Part shown: positions 44,630 through 56,454 of the stretch, in pieces
Position numbering within the stretch: the stretch's first letter is position 1
Layout: every line of letters begins with the position of its first letter
Source: Thermothielavioides terrestris NRRL 8126
Lineage: Eukaryota > Ascomycota > Sordariomycetes > Sordariales > Chaetomiaceae
DNA length: 64,000 nt
Assembly: GCF_000226115.1 (NCBI RefSeq)
Contig: NC_016461.1
Location: 2,852,001-2,916,000 of the forward strand
Reading direction: 5' to 3'
The notes under the pieces: generated by a model
Seen by the model: the letters and a program-made list of their open reading frames with translations, nothing else
What the model was told of the DNA's origin: nothing
The model's database searches: none
Translations under genes and position numbers: made by a program

Positions 44630-46189
44630 AGCCCCAACATGTTACCCGCCCACATACACACCCCCGGAAGCGATGCCCACGATAGCTGGCTGTAGGCACG
44701 CCGTTGGGTAGTGGGATGAGTTTTCCAAAATACACAGGGACGGAAGTCTTTACTCAAAACGCCTGCTTTAGGTAAGATTGTTAACACTTCGAGGTTATTC
44801 ACTACCTAATTAGTCCCTTGCTTTGCTTGCCCACAAAATGGAAGATGTTGCCGCCACAACCAGGCGCCTTCTGAACCAATCCGAAGCCCACAAGGTCTTC
44901 CAGTCGGCAATGCGCCTCGAGGCGTAGTCTAAAGATAATTGAAGGACGTACATACCAACCATGAGCGAGCTGAAGGAGTGCACCCATGCCCACTTAATCA
45001 CAGCCGTCTGCAACGCCCAAATGTGACTCGGTATCGCCGTCATGTTCGAATCTCAGACACGAGAGGGCGCTTTGCGTGAATGATTAGTGCCATGTGTCAA
45101 ACTAATCAAATCAGCGGGGTTCAGGGCTGAGCTGGTCTCGTGAAACAAGAGTCAATGATGTTGGCCCTCTTCGTCGACCTTTGGGCGCAAAACGCCAGGC
45201 GGAGGGCGTCCTGGTTCCCCCGCAACAAGGCTTCGCCGGGGCTCACGGCTGGCCGACAAATCTGGACGTTGACATAGTCGCGCGTTTATGTACAGGGCCT
45301 TGTGGAGTCGGGCGCCCCGGCCGGCACCAGCCTCACTAAGGGGGTCGGTTCCAAGCTGTCGGGTCGGCTAGATGTTCATAATGAGGCGCTGCTGTCCAAT
45401 GCATTCGGGTCCATGCACGAAATAAGAGGCACAGGAGGCTGTGCAAAGACCCTGCAGTTGCCGCAACCAGCCATAGCCGCCCAACTGCCCCTTCCGCGGC
45501 GGCTCTGCCAGCAGCCACCAGCTGGTGGCCAGTGCTCAGCGCGGCCTGGCGCGGTTTGGCCACATCTCTTTCGGAAGGCAGTGCAGAGCACATGGGTGGG
45601 GCTTTCTGCCCTCCCAAAACGTGGGGGATTTCACCTTGTCTTCTGCCTTGTGGCATTGTGCAACCCCATTCGCTAACTGCTGCCTGCTCGAGGTGGCCGA
45701 ATGCCCCTCACCGACCGCTGGCGGCGCCGGCTGGCATTGTCCAACCCCCATCCTCCCTTCGCTGATCCCCGCAGGGAAAATTGAGGCTCAAGGTTGGATC
45801 CCTCCTGCAAGCTTACCGGCTGAGCCATACACACATGATGGAAGGCCCCACCCCTGCTGCAGTCACAGATGCGACCTGACGTCCTCACCGTGGTCCCTAA
45901 CTCCGTTCTGTCCTCATGACGGCCGCTTTTGCCTGGCCAGGCAGAACACAGATTCTCTGCGGAATGCCCATTTCCCAAGCCGGCCATGGCCTGCCTGTAT
46001 ATAAAAACCCGCGGCCCCTCGCGGGTTCTGTCAATTCCACCTTTGAGCAAACTGCCCATTCTCATCCGACTCGTCGATCCTGTCACCCGCTCTGGTATCA
46101 CGGAGTGAGTGAACATCACAACTCAACCTTGCTGCCCTACCGCACCTTAACTTCGAACGTTCCCATCCCCTGCGCGGCCGTTGCCCACC
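44630..46189. other. 1.6-kb intergenic region
   Basis: No recognisable gene. The right end carries the promoter of the amidoligase-family gene, including a strong TATA-like box at 45998. Short GC-rich frames at 45302-46000 have no support. Confidence 0.45.
45998..46007 (+). promoter_or_regulatory. TATA box
   Basis: TATATAAAAA about 183 bp upstream of the ATG at 46190; the best TATA-like sequence in the window. Confidence 0.55.
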
Positions 46190-47380
46190 ATGCCGCATGT
46201 TCGGGTGGTTGTGCGCGAGCCGGCTCATCACCGTCATCGCGAAGCACCCAAACACCGAGCCGCTGCCCGCGATGATATCCTCTTCCACAAGCTACGCCGT
46301 GTCGAAGTCCCGGACTTCCGCTTCTGCGTCGAGCTGGGCCTCGTCATCCGCAGCCGGCGGCGCAACCACAAGACCGTCGCCGGCCTGGAAGACGAGATCA
46401 GCGCCGAGTTCACGCGCGCGGGGATTCTTAACCACATCGCCAACTCGCGCTCCTCGCCCGTCTCCTCGCGCGAGTGGACCATCGCAAGCGAGCTCAGCAT
46501 CCCGTCGCGGCCGCGCGACTACCGCTTCGGCATGAAGCTGGTCTCGCCCTTCATGCGCTTCTGCAGGCGGCCCGAGGTCTGGCAGGCCGAGCTGCGCGCC
46601 GTGTTCCGCGCGCTCGACGACGGCTTCGAGATCACCACCAGCCACCAGTGCTTCACGCACATCCACATCGTGCCCGACGCCGGCTTCTGGACGCTCAACC
46701 AGGCCAAGGGGCTGGCCAAGTCGGCGCTGTACTTCGAGCGCTGCCTGGACGCGCTCGTGCCGCCGTACCGCCACCGGAGCGTGTGGGCCAAGAGCAACCG
46801 CAACAACCGCTACTTCCTCGGCATGTCCATGGCCGAGTCCTTCGAGCGCATCGACGCGCAGGGCACCTTCGAGGCGCTGGGCGCGCGCATGAACTGGTGC
46901 AGCTCGGCGTCGGCCACGGGCCTCGCGCTCGGCGCCAAGCCCGGCCACGACTTCCAGCACGACGCCTTCCGCTGGAACTTTGTCAACCTCAACGAGGGCG
47001 GCGGCTTCGGCACCGTCGAGTACCGGCAGCCGCCCGGGTCGGCGAGCGCGTCCGAGGCGATCGCCTGGGTGATGCTGGTGGCCTGCCTGGCGAGGCTGAG
47101 CTGCGGCGCCGGCGGCGAGCTCAGGCCCGGGGAGAAGCCGCAGCTGAAGAGCCTCGGCGAGTGGCTGCTGTACGAAGCCGAGTGGTGCGGCATGCCGCAC
47201 AAGGGGCTGCTGAAGGGCCTGATCAAGCAGGCGGTGCCGGTTGTGCCGGCGCCGGGGGTCCTGGCCGGCATGGACGCGGACAGCATCGCGGTTGATGAGG
47301 CGCAGAGGCTGCGGTGGAAGACCAAGGATCGGAATGTTGCACTGGAGAAATACAGGAGGCTTTTGAAGCACGTGGTATAA
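46190..47380 (+). CDS. amidoligase-family protein (Amidoligase_2)
   Basis: Predicted 396 aa, one exon, CACCATGCC start context. It resembles fungal putative amidoligases, which are glutamine-synthetase/gamma-glutamylcysteine-synthetase-fold enzymes. Visible family landmarks are the first strand FRFCVELGLVIRSRR (glutamate in a F-x-V-E-L context, about residue 48), the THIHIVPDAGFW segment (paired His, about 161-163), SVWAKSNRNNRYF and NLNEGGGFGTVEYRQPPGS, which matches the late E-x-R-(x)-G strand. Members are thought to form amide or peptide bonds using ATP (family inference). The first 30 residues are Arg/His-rich and the least certain part. Partner and substrate unknown. Confidence 0.78.
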   Translation: MPHVRVVVREPAHHRHREAPKHRAAARDDILFHKLRRVEVPDFRFCVELGLVIRSRRRNHKTVAGLEDEISAEFTRAGILNHIANSRSSPVSSREWTIASELSIPSRPRDYRFGMKLVSPFMRFCRRPEVWQAELRAVFRALDDGFEITTSHQCFTHIHIVPDAGFWTLNQAKGLAKSALYFERCLDALVPPYRHRSVWAKSNRNNRYFLGMSMAESFERIDAQGTFEALGARMNWCSSASATGLALGAKPGHDFQHDAFRWNFVNLNEGGGFGTVEYRQPPGSASASEAIAWVMLVACLARLSCGAGGELRPGEKPQLKSLGEWLLYEAEWCGMPHKGLLKGLIKQAVPVVPAPGVLAGMDADSIAVDEAQRLRWKTKDRNVALEKYRRLLKHVV

Positions 47381-48464
47381 CCTTCTCGAGGGGCCGTCTA
47401 CGTTTTTTGTTTTGTTTATTCCAACGGCGAGACGATGGGTGAGACGCTGCGTCCTGGCGGTCTATGAACGACGTTTATGGGTCACGGCTTGGGACTTGAT
47501 TTGGGGGCGCCGGCGTTACGGGTCAATATCACGAGGAATCGGGATACATATATATCGCTTTCCAGCAATCCAGCTTAATGAAGACAGTCCTGTTCACCAT
47601 GTCCATCTGCCCACGAAGACTTTGCTCGAGTTCTCGCGACAGCTGCATCAGTGCATCTCCAGAACCGTTGTCGTCGCCGAGAGGATGTTGGAAGCGGTCT
47701 TCAACCGGAGGTCTGAGTCATTGCCGGGAAGTGTTTCCGTGCTTACCAACCACCGGGGCGCCCGCCATGGAGGGCGTGTCCCCAAAACGGCCTGGTGCGC
47801 TGGTGTAAGTGGGCCGACTCTGCACCCTCCAAGCAGGCAGACACGCTTGAATTGGACACAGTTCCTGGCTCAACAACGTCGGACAGATCCGGACAAAGTC
47901 GAGTCAAATTACCTGGTATGCAGCGAAGTGGACTGACTGCTACATACGAGCTCACACCAAGCCAAAATGAGCCCATTGAATGACACTGGCGTCCCGCGCC
48001 CGCGCCCTGTGTCCCCCGGCGGAGACGGTGTTACCCGATCACGGTCCCGGCCGCCCAAGGTTCTCCTATTCCTCTGCTAACCTGCCCAAACCTCAGTCCA
48101 GAGACTCGTGCGATTCGCACTGCTCGTTCCAGTTCTCAAGGGCTTTTGGATCAATGGCAGCCGCCATGCTCGCCCTCCTCCCCGCCTCCCCCCCCCCCCC
48201 CCCCCCCCCAAAAAGCCCTGGCGCGCCCAGGCTATCACAGTTCCAGCAAAGGCAAGCGTCATCAGCTGAGTGTTCCCACCAAACGTATGGGCTTGGGACT
48301 GAACAATGGCGAAGAGGTTGCGGACGCTACATTTGATCATGGTTCCTGTCAAAGAATCACCTTTGGAATGCCCACGAGAAGTGTCAAGGGTGGACATTTC
48401 GAGACTTACTCGGTCGCCACTGGAGGGACGATCTTGGCGAGGTGGTCTTGTCAGGCCGACAGAG
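47381..48464. other. intergenic region
   Basis: No supported gene in 1.1 kb. Contains a 22-bp C homopolymer at 48188. Short frames on both strands lack features. Confidence 0.45.
48188..48209. repeat. homopolymer C22
   Basis: Twenty-two consecutive C followed by five A. Such runs are prone to slippage and sequencing error, so the true length is uncertain. Confidence 0.8.
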
Positions 48465-48710
48465 TTATCCCATCATCTCGCTCCGAGTTGGGGAACAGAG
48501 CCGAGTGACGGGAGGACTGTTTGACGACGGGAAGCTCCGGAGGAACATGTTGTCCGCCAGGCTGTTGCGGTCGACACCGACAGTGTAGACGAGGCTCGTG
48601 TTAGGGTTGATTCGTCGGAGACACATGCGGCCGTCCGGATAGCAGAAGTCGTGACTCAGCCGTTCGATCTCCTCCTTGGCCTCCGGGTTGCCGGCCCAGA
48701 TGTACGGCAT
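48465..48710 (-). CDS. small hypothetical protein
   Basis: An ATG-initiated frame of 81 aa beginning MPYIWAGNPEAKEEIERL, with a plausible folded composition (FCYPDGRMCLRRINP, YTVGVDRNSLADN). The frame is open upstream to 48899 and a GTAAGT sits near 48841, so a 5' exon may exist. No homology recognised. It may be a gene fragment or chance. Confidence 0.3.
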   Translation of the reverse strand: MPYIWAGNPEAKEEIERLSHDFCYPDGRMCLRRINPNTSLVYTVGVDRNSLADNMFLRSFPSSNSPPVTRLCSPTRSEMMG

Positions 48711-49197
48711 GGTAAGCGTCCGGTGTTCGAGGCGAAGCTGAAGATGTTCGTAGGTCGTTAGTACGTCAAGCCGAACCACCGATGCTGGCGGGGATCGGCG
48801 GGAGTCTAGTCTTGCGACCGCGGATGAGGAAGCCGAACTTACCTCATAGTGGAAACTAGATGAGCCGACAGACTGGCTGTGGATGGGGCTTTGAAACACG
48901 GCGGTTGAAAGTGCATGGCAACTTTGGGCGAGTTCTGGAACCCAATCCCCTGAGCGGACCCTTTTAGAGCACTTTGGCTGGCTTTTGAGTCCGTGTACCT
49001 GCTTTGGCGCGACAAATCAAAGACAAATCAAACGCCACCCTCTTTTGGCTACCTGTTGTTGAAACAAAGGAGGTCGACCATGTCGACCACACACGAACAT
49101 CTTTATATATGGGTTGCTCGCGCGACCCCAACCACTCCCGCTCTCTTTCCTCCCCGTCTTTCCAATTCTGCTATTTCAGTCGTTTGCAACCCGTATC
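48711..49197. promoter_or_regulatory. upstream region of orphan gene at 49198
   Basis: Contains a TTTATATATGG element at 49102-49112, about 90 bp upstream of the next ATG, with a pyrimidine-rich leader after it. No other feature. Confidence 0.45.
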
Positions 49198-50154
49198 ATG
49201 GCGCTTCAAATATTCACGGCCCCGGATGGGTCATGGCGGTTTGAATTTGATATCGACGCGTGGAAACGGGCGCAGGACATCGGAGATGCGTCGGCCATCC
49301 ATAAAATGTCCTGTAGGCACCTGAAGCTCTACTTCGAGCTCAAAGCAGAGGCCGAGTTGCAGCGGTAAGCCGGCCACCATCCTTCGCTCCGGTCTCCCAC
49401 TCCTCCTTCCTTTCCTCCCCTCGTCATCCCCAAGGCTGCAATGCTTGACTGGCTAATGGGACGACACAATCGACTTCGCAGTGCGAGCGGGACAGCCCCA
49501 AGCATGGAGCTTGCGCCCCGCTCTCGCAATCCTAGATCGCGACGGGAGGTCAGCCCGGCGGGAGTCGCCCGGGGCGGTCTGAAGATGATCCACTGGGATC
49601 TTACGGAATATGTATTCTCGCTCGAGAATCTGAAGGCCGACCTCTTGCCCGCCTTCCACCGCTCCCGCAATTTCGCAGCGGTCTCGTAAGTCCTCCGACA
49701 CCGTTCCCGATTCTTCTTCTCATGAACCACCCCCCCGCCCGGGGTTCCCGTGGCTTCGTTACTAACGCTTGCGTTTTGCACACGCCCCCCCCCCCCAAAA
49801 AATTGTAGTGTCTGTGCCAAGGCCCTTCAACTCGTCGGCACCGTGTGGTTCTCGGCCGAGCAGCCCGAGGCGTCGACATTGCTGACATTGCTGGCGGCCT
49901 ACAACACCGGTTTCGCGTTGATCTACGCCGCATGCTTGTACATGGTCTCGCGCTGCCACCGCCAGGCTGAAGACCTCAAGATCAAGGTCAGGGAGCGGAA
50001 TGTCACCGAGGAGGACATGCGGGCCTGGGGTGGGTTCACCCCCAGCGTTACCAACTGGATTGCGGGCGCGAGACATACTCGGAGATACTATTTTATGTTC
50101 GGTGGATGGCTTGGCTTTGTGGCTGACTGCTTCACAACGTGGTTTTGTCTTTGA
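49198..50154 (+). CDS. hypothetical protein, three exons, possible membrane segments
   Basis: Predicted 238 aa in three exons (49198..49364, 49482..49685, 49809..50154) with good donors and acceptors. The junctions keep the frame: LQRASGTAPS and FAAVSVCAKALQLVG. The middle part has a charged region (RSRNPRSRREVSPAG), and the rest includes two hydrophobic stretches: STLLTLLAAYNTGFALIYAA and MFGGWLGFVADCFTTWFCL at the extreme C-terminus. No family recognised. Intron 2 contains a C12 run. A TATATAT box lies upstream. Splicing and coherent composition make this a credible lineage-specific gene. Confidence 0.7.
49785..49796. repeat. homopolymer C12 within an intron
   Basis: Twelve C followed by six A, 12 bp before the acceptor of intron 2 of the orphan at 49198. 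Confidence 0.8.
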
Positions 50155-50984
50155 CATGGGACCTTCGTACCTCTGCGCGAGGGAAGGGCAGGCCGAGGAG
50201 GAGGGCAAGGTCGGGGGGATAGCTGCGTTATTGGGTTTGTTGCTTGTGTGTTAAACTCGTAGAACCTGGAAGTCAGCCATTTGTAGTGTCGTATTCCTGA
50301 TTTCATTCATGTCACCGCCCCCTTGGCAAACCATGGTTCGTCGTTGTGTGGAAAGGAAGAACATAAACGTTACTGCATATGCGGACATGCGTCTGATATT
50401 GTGTGTGCATCGAAGACATTATGAGCCCGCTCCTCAACTTATACTACCCTTGAAGCTCAAATGGGGTTGCCGAGACCGCCTTCGGCCTGTTCTCGCCGAT
50501 GTGGAATTGCGTGGACTATTTTCAGACACAATCCTTGTTGTGTCCAAACCCGCACGATTCCCGGAACGGTTCGTGGGGGTTGCAGAATTGCGACGCTGGG
50601 GTAGCGCTAACCCGTAAAGACCCTGAACTATTGAAGTGCAAAACCGGGATTTCCGGGTGCATTGACGGGGCCACGCGCATCGTAGCGTCCCGGCGCCGCC
50701 CGTTAAGGGCATGGAACCATGGATTGGGGTGCGCCCGCTGTGGTGGAAGGGAATCGTCGGCGCACACCAGAGCGAAGACAGAATAGGAAGGCCTCTTCTA
50801 ATTGGTGTTTGGTCGGCAAACTTCCAATCGACTTCTCAAGGTTCTCAATCCTTCGCGCTCGCTGGCCCTCACGATCGTGGTTCCTTTTTCTTCCCGCGCA
50901 TCGCCACCGGAAAGACCCTTCCCCGGATTTTGCAGCCTTCAATGACCGTGCAGTGCTGATCGCGCCCGGCAACTCCGCGACACC
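50155..50984. other. intergenic region
   Basis: 830 bp between two plus-strand genes, holding the eqolisin promoter. No TATA box or additional gene identified. Confidence 0.45.
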
Positions 50985-51975
50985 ATGTGGTCCTCTGCGC
51001 GCTCAGTATTCCTCATGGCCCTGGTGGCAGCGACAGCCACGGCCGAACTGAGCTTCGTAGCAAGCCTGCAACAAAAAGGCCGGGAGGTGGACGCGTCGGT
51101 CCTCAGCTTCGTGCCGACGACGCCGCTGACGCACCGCAAGCACACGCCTCACGCCCAAGCGACCCCTTCCCGGCACGGGCGCGGCGCATCAGTGCGGGAC
51201 ACCATCAGCTACAGCTCGAACTGGTGCGGCGCGTCGCAGCATGTGTCGCAGGCCGACGGTATCGGCAGCGTCTTCGGGTACTTCACGGCTCCGGACGGGA
51301 CGCTGCGGCCGGGCGTGCCGCCGCCGCAGTTCGTCAGCGCCTGGGTGGGCATCGACGGCGCCGAGTGCAACACGGCGCTGCTGCAGGCCGGCGTGACGAC
51401 GATTGTAAGAAAACCGAGGGGAGCAGCAGCGGCGCAGGCGAGACTCGGATGCTAACTCCGTGCGATGCAGGTCAACTCGAACGGTGGCCAGAGCATTTCG
51501 GCGTGGTGGGAGTGGTACCCGGACAACTCCTATACTATCGACGGGCTCAAGGTCGAGCCTGGGGACTGGATGTGGATCAACATCACGACGACGAGCGAGT
51601 CGAGCGCCATCTTGTAAGTGAAGCGCCCGGGGCGGTAGCGGAGAGTGGCGGCGGGCCTGGGCTGATGCAGGGGCCAGAGAGGTCACCAACCCGCAACAGG
51701 AGTACACGATGACGCTGGACATCAGCAACGGGCCGAAGCTATGCCGCGTGGATGCCGAGTGGATCGTGGAGGACTTCTACGACGCAAACGGGCAGGTCGC
51801 GTTTGCCAACTTCTCCGACCTGTGGTTCGTCCAGTCCGGGGCCCAGTCGATCGGCGGCAGGAGCATCGGCCTGGACGGTGCCGCCATGGTGCATATCCAG
51901 GCGGACGACGGGACCATCCTCTGCTCGGCCGAGCCGTACGACAATGCCAGCTTTGTCATTTCATCTCACAGCTAG
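50985..51975 (+). CDS. eqolisin (G1 family glutamic peptidase)
   Basis: Secreted acid protease, 286 aa in three exons (50985..51404, 51471..51613, 51678..51975). The N-terminus is a signal peptide (about 1-20, SVFLMALVAATATA), followed by a propeptide of about 50-60 residues. The mature beta-sandwich starts near SYSSNWCGASQHV. Landmarks are FVSAWVGIDGAECNTALLQA, ISAWWEWYPDNSYTI and the glutamate strand CRVDAEWIVEDFYD. The catalytic Gln/Glu dyad of the family is expected in those first and last segments. Exon 3 uses an acceptor 16 bp beyond an apparently good CAG; only this choice gives the frame ILEVTNPQQEYT. Active at low pH in relatives. No neighbour suggests a specific role. Confidence 0.92.
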
Positions 51976-53618
51976 GGAGCCGTGGAGGATCAGGAGGGAA
52001 GCGGGAAACCTGCGGGGGTAGGCCGGGAGGGAGACGAGTCAGACGACGGCGGTGGAAGGAGTTTTGGGGGGGGGGGGGGGGGGGCGCCGTGCATGCGCAG
52101 GAACTTGGTGATCAGAACTGAGGATGCTTTTGAGGCCAGAGACACAGCGCCCTCGTTAAGGTTGTGATGTCTATGTAGTATAGTGTGGAAGCGGCAGTTC
52201 TGCGGAGTTTTGAGGTGCGGAGTTTCGAGGTGCGGCTCAAATTGATGGTTCTGCCGTTCACTTTTTTGCTTGCCCAGCCCGAGCATGGAACCCAAATTGG
52301 GCGGATGCTCCACAGAACAGATCTCCTGAGGAACGTGCCGCGGCCGTGCCAGGGACAAGCTTGGCAGTGGCGCACGCCGTCCCGCGATCTGGGAAAGCAG
52401 CCGCATCGCAGGGGAGAAAAAGCCGCAGTCGATCCTTATCGAATCATTGCGCGGCCATGTCCACGTGGACCTTTTCCTTCCAGAAGGCCATTTGGGCAGA
52501 AACCGGGTTCCAATGACTGCGCAGCTGGTATATTACCTGTGGAGGTTTCTGTGTGCGCCGCCAATTAAGTCATTCATTGATACTTGATGGAATGGGCGAA
52601 TGCCTGTGCACTCTCTACTACATTGTATTTTCTACAATGCAATGCTCCCGGTGCACTGTTGTACCTCAGGTAACTGTTGTTGTTCAATTGACTCTGCTTG
52701 GCCTGTACGGAGTGAATTGGAGTGAATTGTAGATAGGTTGGATTGCAGTCCGGATTTCGTAACGGAAAACAGCCAAGCCACACGTGCCACCCGGCTCGGC
52801 TGCCGAAGGCCCGAAAGGACCCTGGACGCTCTGTTGTGCTTGGGTCGATGACGTCTTATCAGCTTTAACTGGTCCATTCACTCCACACCAAAAAAAAAGG
52901 TCGAAACCTGCGAAACTCGACGGCCCACCGAAGTGGCGGGACACAACCTATGCACCGCCAAGGATACGAATGCCTGTGCTGGGCTGGGAGAGAGTGGCCT
53001 GCGAGCGCCGAGCGAGCCGGCTTTGTCTCCAGCCATTGAATGAAGGCCTGGGCTTTTGGGGCTTTGGCGGGGAGCGCCAGCGGCCGATCCCCCCTCTTCC
53101 TACCTACACTACGCTGTACTGCGAAGGTAGCAGGCCGGAGATAGGTATCGAACGTCAACCTCGTCCCGCACCGCACGCCATGGGACACAATGCCAGGCCC
53201 AGGGCTCCACTCTCCCGCTTCTGGACCGGGCAGTTCTCCATCCAGCCCCTCTTCACGTAACAAATCCTGCCTTCCCTCTCCACGTCTCCCGACCGTCTTT
53301 GTCCCGTGTCCTTTTTGATGCTCCATCCTCATCGATCCTGTGCTCAAGGGCTTGAAGTTGAGCATCGCTCACGCCTTGCCGGCCGTCTGTTGATCTCGCT
53401 TCTTGCGCGCTGCCCCTGGCAATTGCTCTCATCAAGGAGGAGCTCTGCAACATCCCCACCCACGTCTCGCCCCGCCCAAGCGGCGAACGGCTGGCATTCC
53501 GATTCGAAGATTCGAACCCGGACAGCAGAACACGGATCGCTGGCTTCGATAAAGACGCTTCCGTTGGAGGACTTCGATCGGCGGACTGGCCCAGAGATTT
53601 TCAGTGATTATCGCCGCG
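51976..53618. other. 1.6-kb intergenic region
   Basis: Contains a G19 homopolymer at 52066 and two adjacent near-copies of a GTTTTGAGGTGCGGAGTTTCG word at 52207-52234. No gene supported. Divergent open frames at 52185-53365 lack features. The right part is the promoter of the ThrE-family gene. Confidence 0.45.
52066..52084. repeat. homopolymer G19
   Basis: Nineteen consecutive G in the 3' flank of the eqolisin gene; length may be unreliable. Confidence 0.8.
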
Positions 53619-56454
53619 ATGGCGTCGCCGCGACCGCTTCGAGACCCGACTTCGCCAGGCGCTGCTCCCGCCGAGCAGCAGCAAGGGTCGGCCCAAGACA
53701 CCACGGAGCCCCAGCGGCCATTGAAAGGCAAGGAGAAGAAGAGGGTAGGGTTTGCAAGCGACAAGGAGCCCCAGGAGAGCAATCTCGGCACGCCCATCCT
53801 CATCACACCGAACGAGCCGGAGACGGGCGACCAGCATGGCGATTACTTTAGCTACAGGCCCTCTCCGTCCAGCACCGGGTCCACCCCGCTGCATGCCGAA
53901 GACCCTGCGAGGCGAGATTCGTTCGATAAGGACGAACTGTACGCCTCCGTTTCCCAGATGTTGAGCTCGCCCAGCCGGCCGCGCCCGGTGCTCCGCAAGT
54001 CAACCGGCCTGCCGGCTTCGGCCGACCTGCCCACAGCACCTCACAGATCCGAGGTGGAGGCCAAGAACCGGGCTGATCGGCTGGCTTACTCTGTCGGCAC
54101 TTCCTCAGTCCCCGTATCGCGGAGGGGCTCCGTGGACTCCGCGGTTGGCGACGCCTTTGACGAGGACTCCCCTCTCGACGGCTCGCCAGCCACCGCGATC
54201 CACGACTTTGCGCCTTCCGGAGACCCGGAGGCACTGGAACCGCGCAGGGAGGCCCAGCTCGAGGCCGACCACCTCGTGAGGAGACACACGCGCCACAGAA
54301 GCCCTCTGATGCAGTCCTTCGTTCCACCCCAGTCCGGATCGGCTACTCCTGTCGAGCACGATGTCGAATACGTTCCGCAGCCGGAAAAGTACAAGGCCGG
54401 TATCCTCACAAACCTGCTCAAACTGCGCTTGGGCGACGAGAAGTACGGCTCGCCGTTTCCTAGCGCTCCAAGCACGCCCTCCAGCTCTCCCCCGACGTCG
54501 AGGTCGAGTACGCCACGGCCTCACGGTCGCCGCCGGCCCTGGCGGGCGCAATCATCGAGCACGCTGGCTGGCCTCATGGAGTCCTCTTTTATGTTTGCCG
54601 CTCCGGGATCCGGCAAGGACATCTCCGACGCGGTCGAGAAGGTGAAGCACGAGGTGGAGAAGTCCAAGAAGCCGCACAAATCCAAGAGGAAAGTCGACGA
54701 CGAGTACCGCATCAAGATCCACATCGCCGAGGTACTAAGCCGGCAGACCTACCTGCTCAAGCTGTGCAAGGCCCTGATGACCTACGGCGCGCCAACGCAT
54801 CGGCTGGAGGCCTACATGAGGATGTCGGCCCGTGTGCTGGCCATCGAAGGCCAGTTTCTGTACCTGCCCGACACCATGATCATCTCGTTTGACGACAGCA
54901 ACATCCACACGACCGAGGTCAAGATCGTCCGCGCCTCCCAGGGACTCGACTTTGGCCGTTTGCGCGACGTCCACGAGATCTACAAGGAAGTAGTGCACGA
55001 TCGAATCGGCGTCGATGAGGCGACGGCGCGCTTGAACGAGATCACACGACGCAAGCCCAAGTTCCCCATTTGGCTACGCATCCTTCTGTACGGAGTGGCG
55101 TCGGCCACGGTTGCGCCCTTCGGTTTCGAAGGCCGCTACATCGACATGCCCATCTGCTTCCTCCTCGGCTGCCTGGTGGGATTCCTGCAGCTCTTTCTCT
55201 CGCCCTCCAACGAGCTCTACGCCAACGTCTTCGAGATCACCGCGGCCGTGGCGACTTCGTTCCTGGCCCGGGCGTTTGGGTCCATACGGGGCGGAAAGCT
55301 GTTTTGCTTCTCGGCGCTCGCACAAGCCTCCATCGCCTTGATTTTGCCTGGCTACATGGTTCTGTGCGCCAGCCTGGAGCTGCAGAGCCACCAGATGATC
55401 TCCGGCTCGGTCCGCATGGTTTACGCGCTCATCTACACCCTCTTCCTCGGCTACGGCTTCACCATCGGCTCGGTGATCTACGGGTACATGGACAAGAACG
55501 CGGTGAGCGCCGTGCACTGCTCAGTCGGCGACAGCTGGTACACTCAGCGGCCGCCCCAGAATTATTACATCCTCTTCGTCTTGCCCTTCACCCTGTGTCT
55601 TTGTGCCATCAACCAGGCAAAGTGGAAACAAACGCCAGGTAGGTACCCGTCCGTGTACGTGCCCCTTTAGGACTTCCGACGCTGACATTGGCCATCGTCT
55701 AGTGCAAGTAGCCATCTCGCTCGCCGGCTTCTGCGTCAACAACTTCTCCGCCCGCTTCTTCCAGGGCAACGGCATCGTCCCGAGCTCCCTCGGCGCTCTG
55801 ACCATCGGCGTCCTCGCCAACCTCTACTCCCGCCTCGGCCGCTACTGCCAAAACTACCTCCTCGACATCTGGGAGTACACCATCGAGCCCCGCCTCCATC
55901 GCGTCCGCGGTAAACTCCGCCAGCCTCGCCATTCTCCGTACCACAACTGCCCCCCGGCCGGCGACTCCGACGAGACGCTCCCGCACCCCGCCAACAGCAA
56001 AGAGGACGAAGACATCGAACTGGGCCGCCGGCCCTCCGCCGGGGCGCGCGCCCGCCAGATCGGCTACGGCCTCGCCGCCGCCGCCATGCTGCCCGCCATC
56101 TTCGTGCAGGTGCCCTCGGGCCTGGCCGCCAGCGGCTCGCTGCTGAGCGGCATCACCAGCGCCGACCAGATCGTGCGCAACGAGACGATCCTCGCCAACG
56201 GCACCATCGTCAACGGCAGCACGGCCGCCGCCGCCGCGCTGCCGCTGTCCTCCTCCTCGTCCTCGTCGTCGCCGTCAGTGCTGACGACCACCACCACCAA
56301 CGCCTCGACGTCCGGCGCCGACCTGAGTAACTCGGCGTTTAGCGTGTTGTTCAGTGTCGTCCAGGTCGCCATCAACATCTCGGTCGGGCTGTCGCTCAGC
56401 GCGCTGCTGGTGTATCCGTTTGGGAAGAGGAGGAGTGGGTTGTTTAGTTTTTAG
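53619..56454 (+). CDS. ThrE-family membrane protein (DUF1212, Prm10-like)
   Basis: Predicted 923 aa in two exons (53619..55638, 55703..56454). Residues 1-360 are disordered, rich in Ser, Pro and charged residues. The ThrE domain follows: EYRIKIHIAEVLSRQTYLLK and LKLCKALMTYGAPTHRLEAY (conserved YGAPTHR), YLPDTMIISFDDSN, then a block of about eight to ten hydrophobic helices ending LSLSALLVYPFGKRRSG. Bacterial relatives export threonine and serine. Fungal homologues (such as yeast Prm10) are uncharacterised membrane proteins, and the transport role here is inferred. A Ser/Thr-rich lumenal or vacuolar-type loop with NGT/NGS sequons lies at about 835-880. The ATG at 53619 is the first in frame after in-frame non-ATG codons. 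Confidence 0.92.

Noticed and set aside
46181..46189. Starting the amidoligase-family protein at the TTG at 46181
   Set aside because: Non-ATG codon; the ATG at 46190 has a good CACCATG context.
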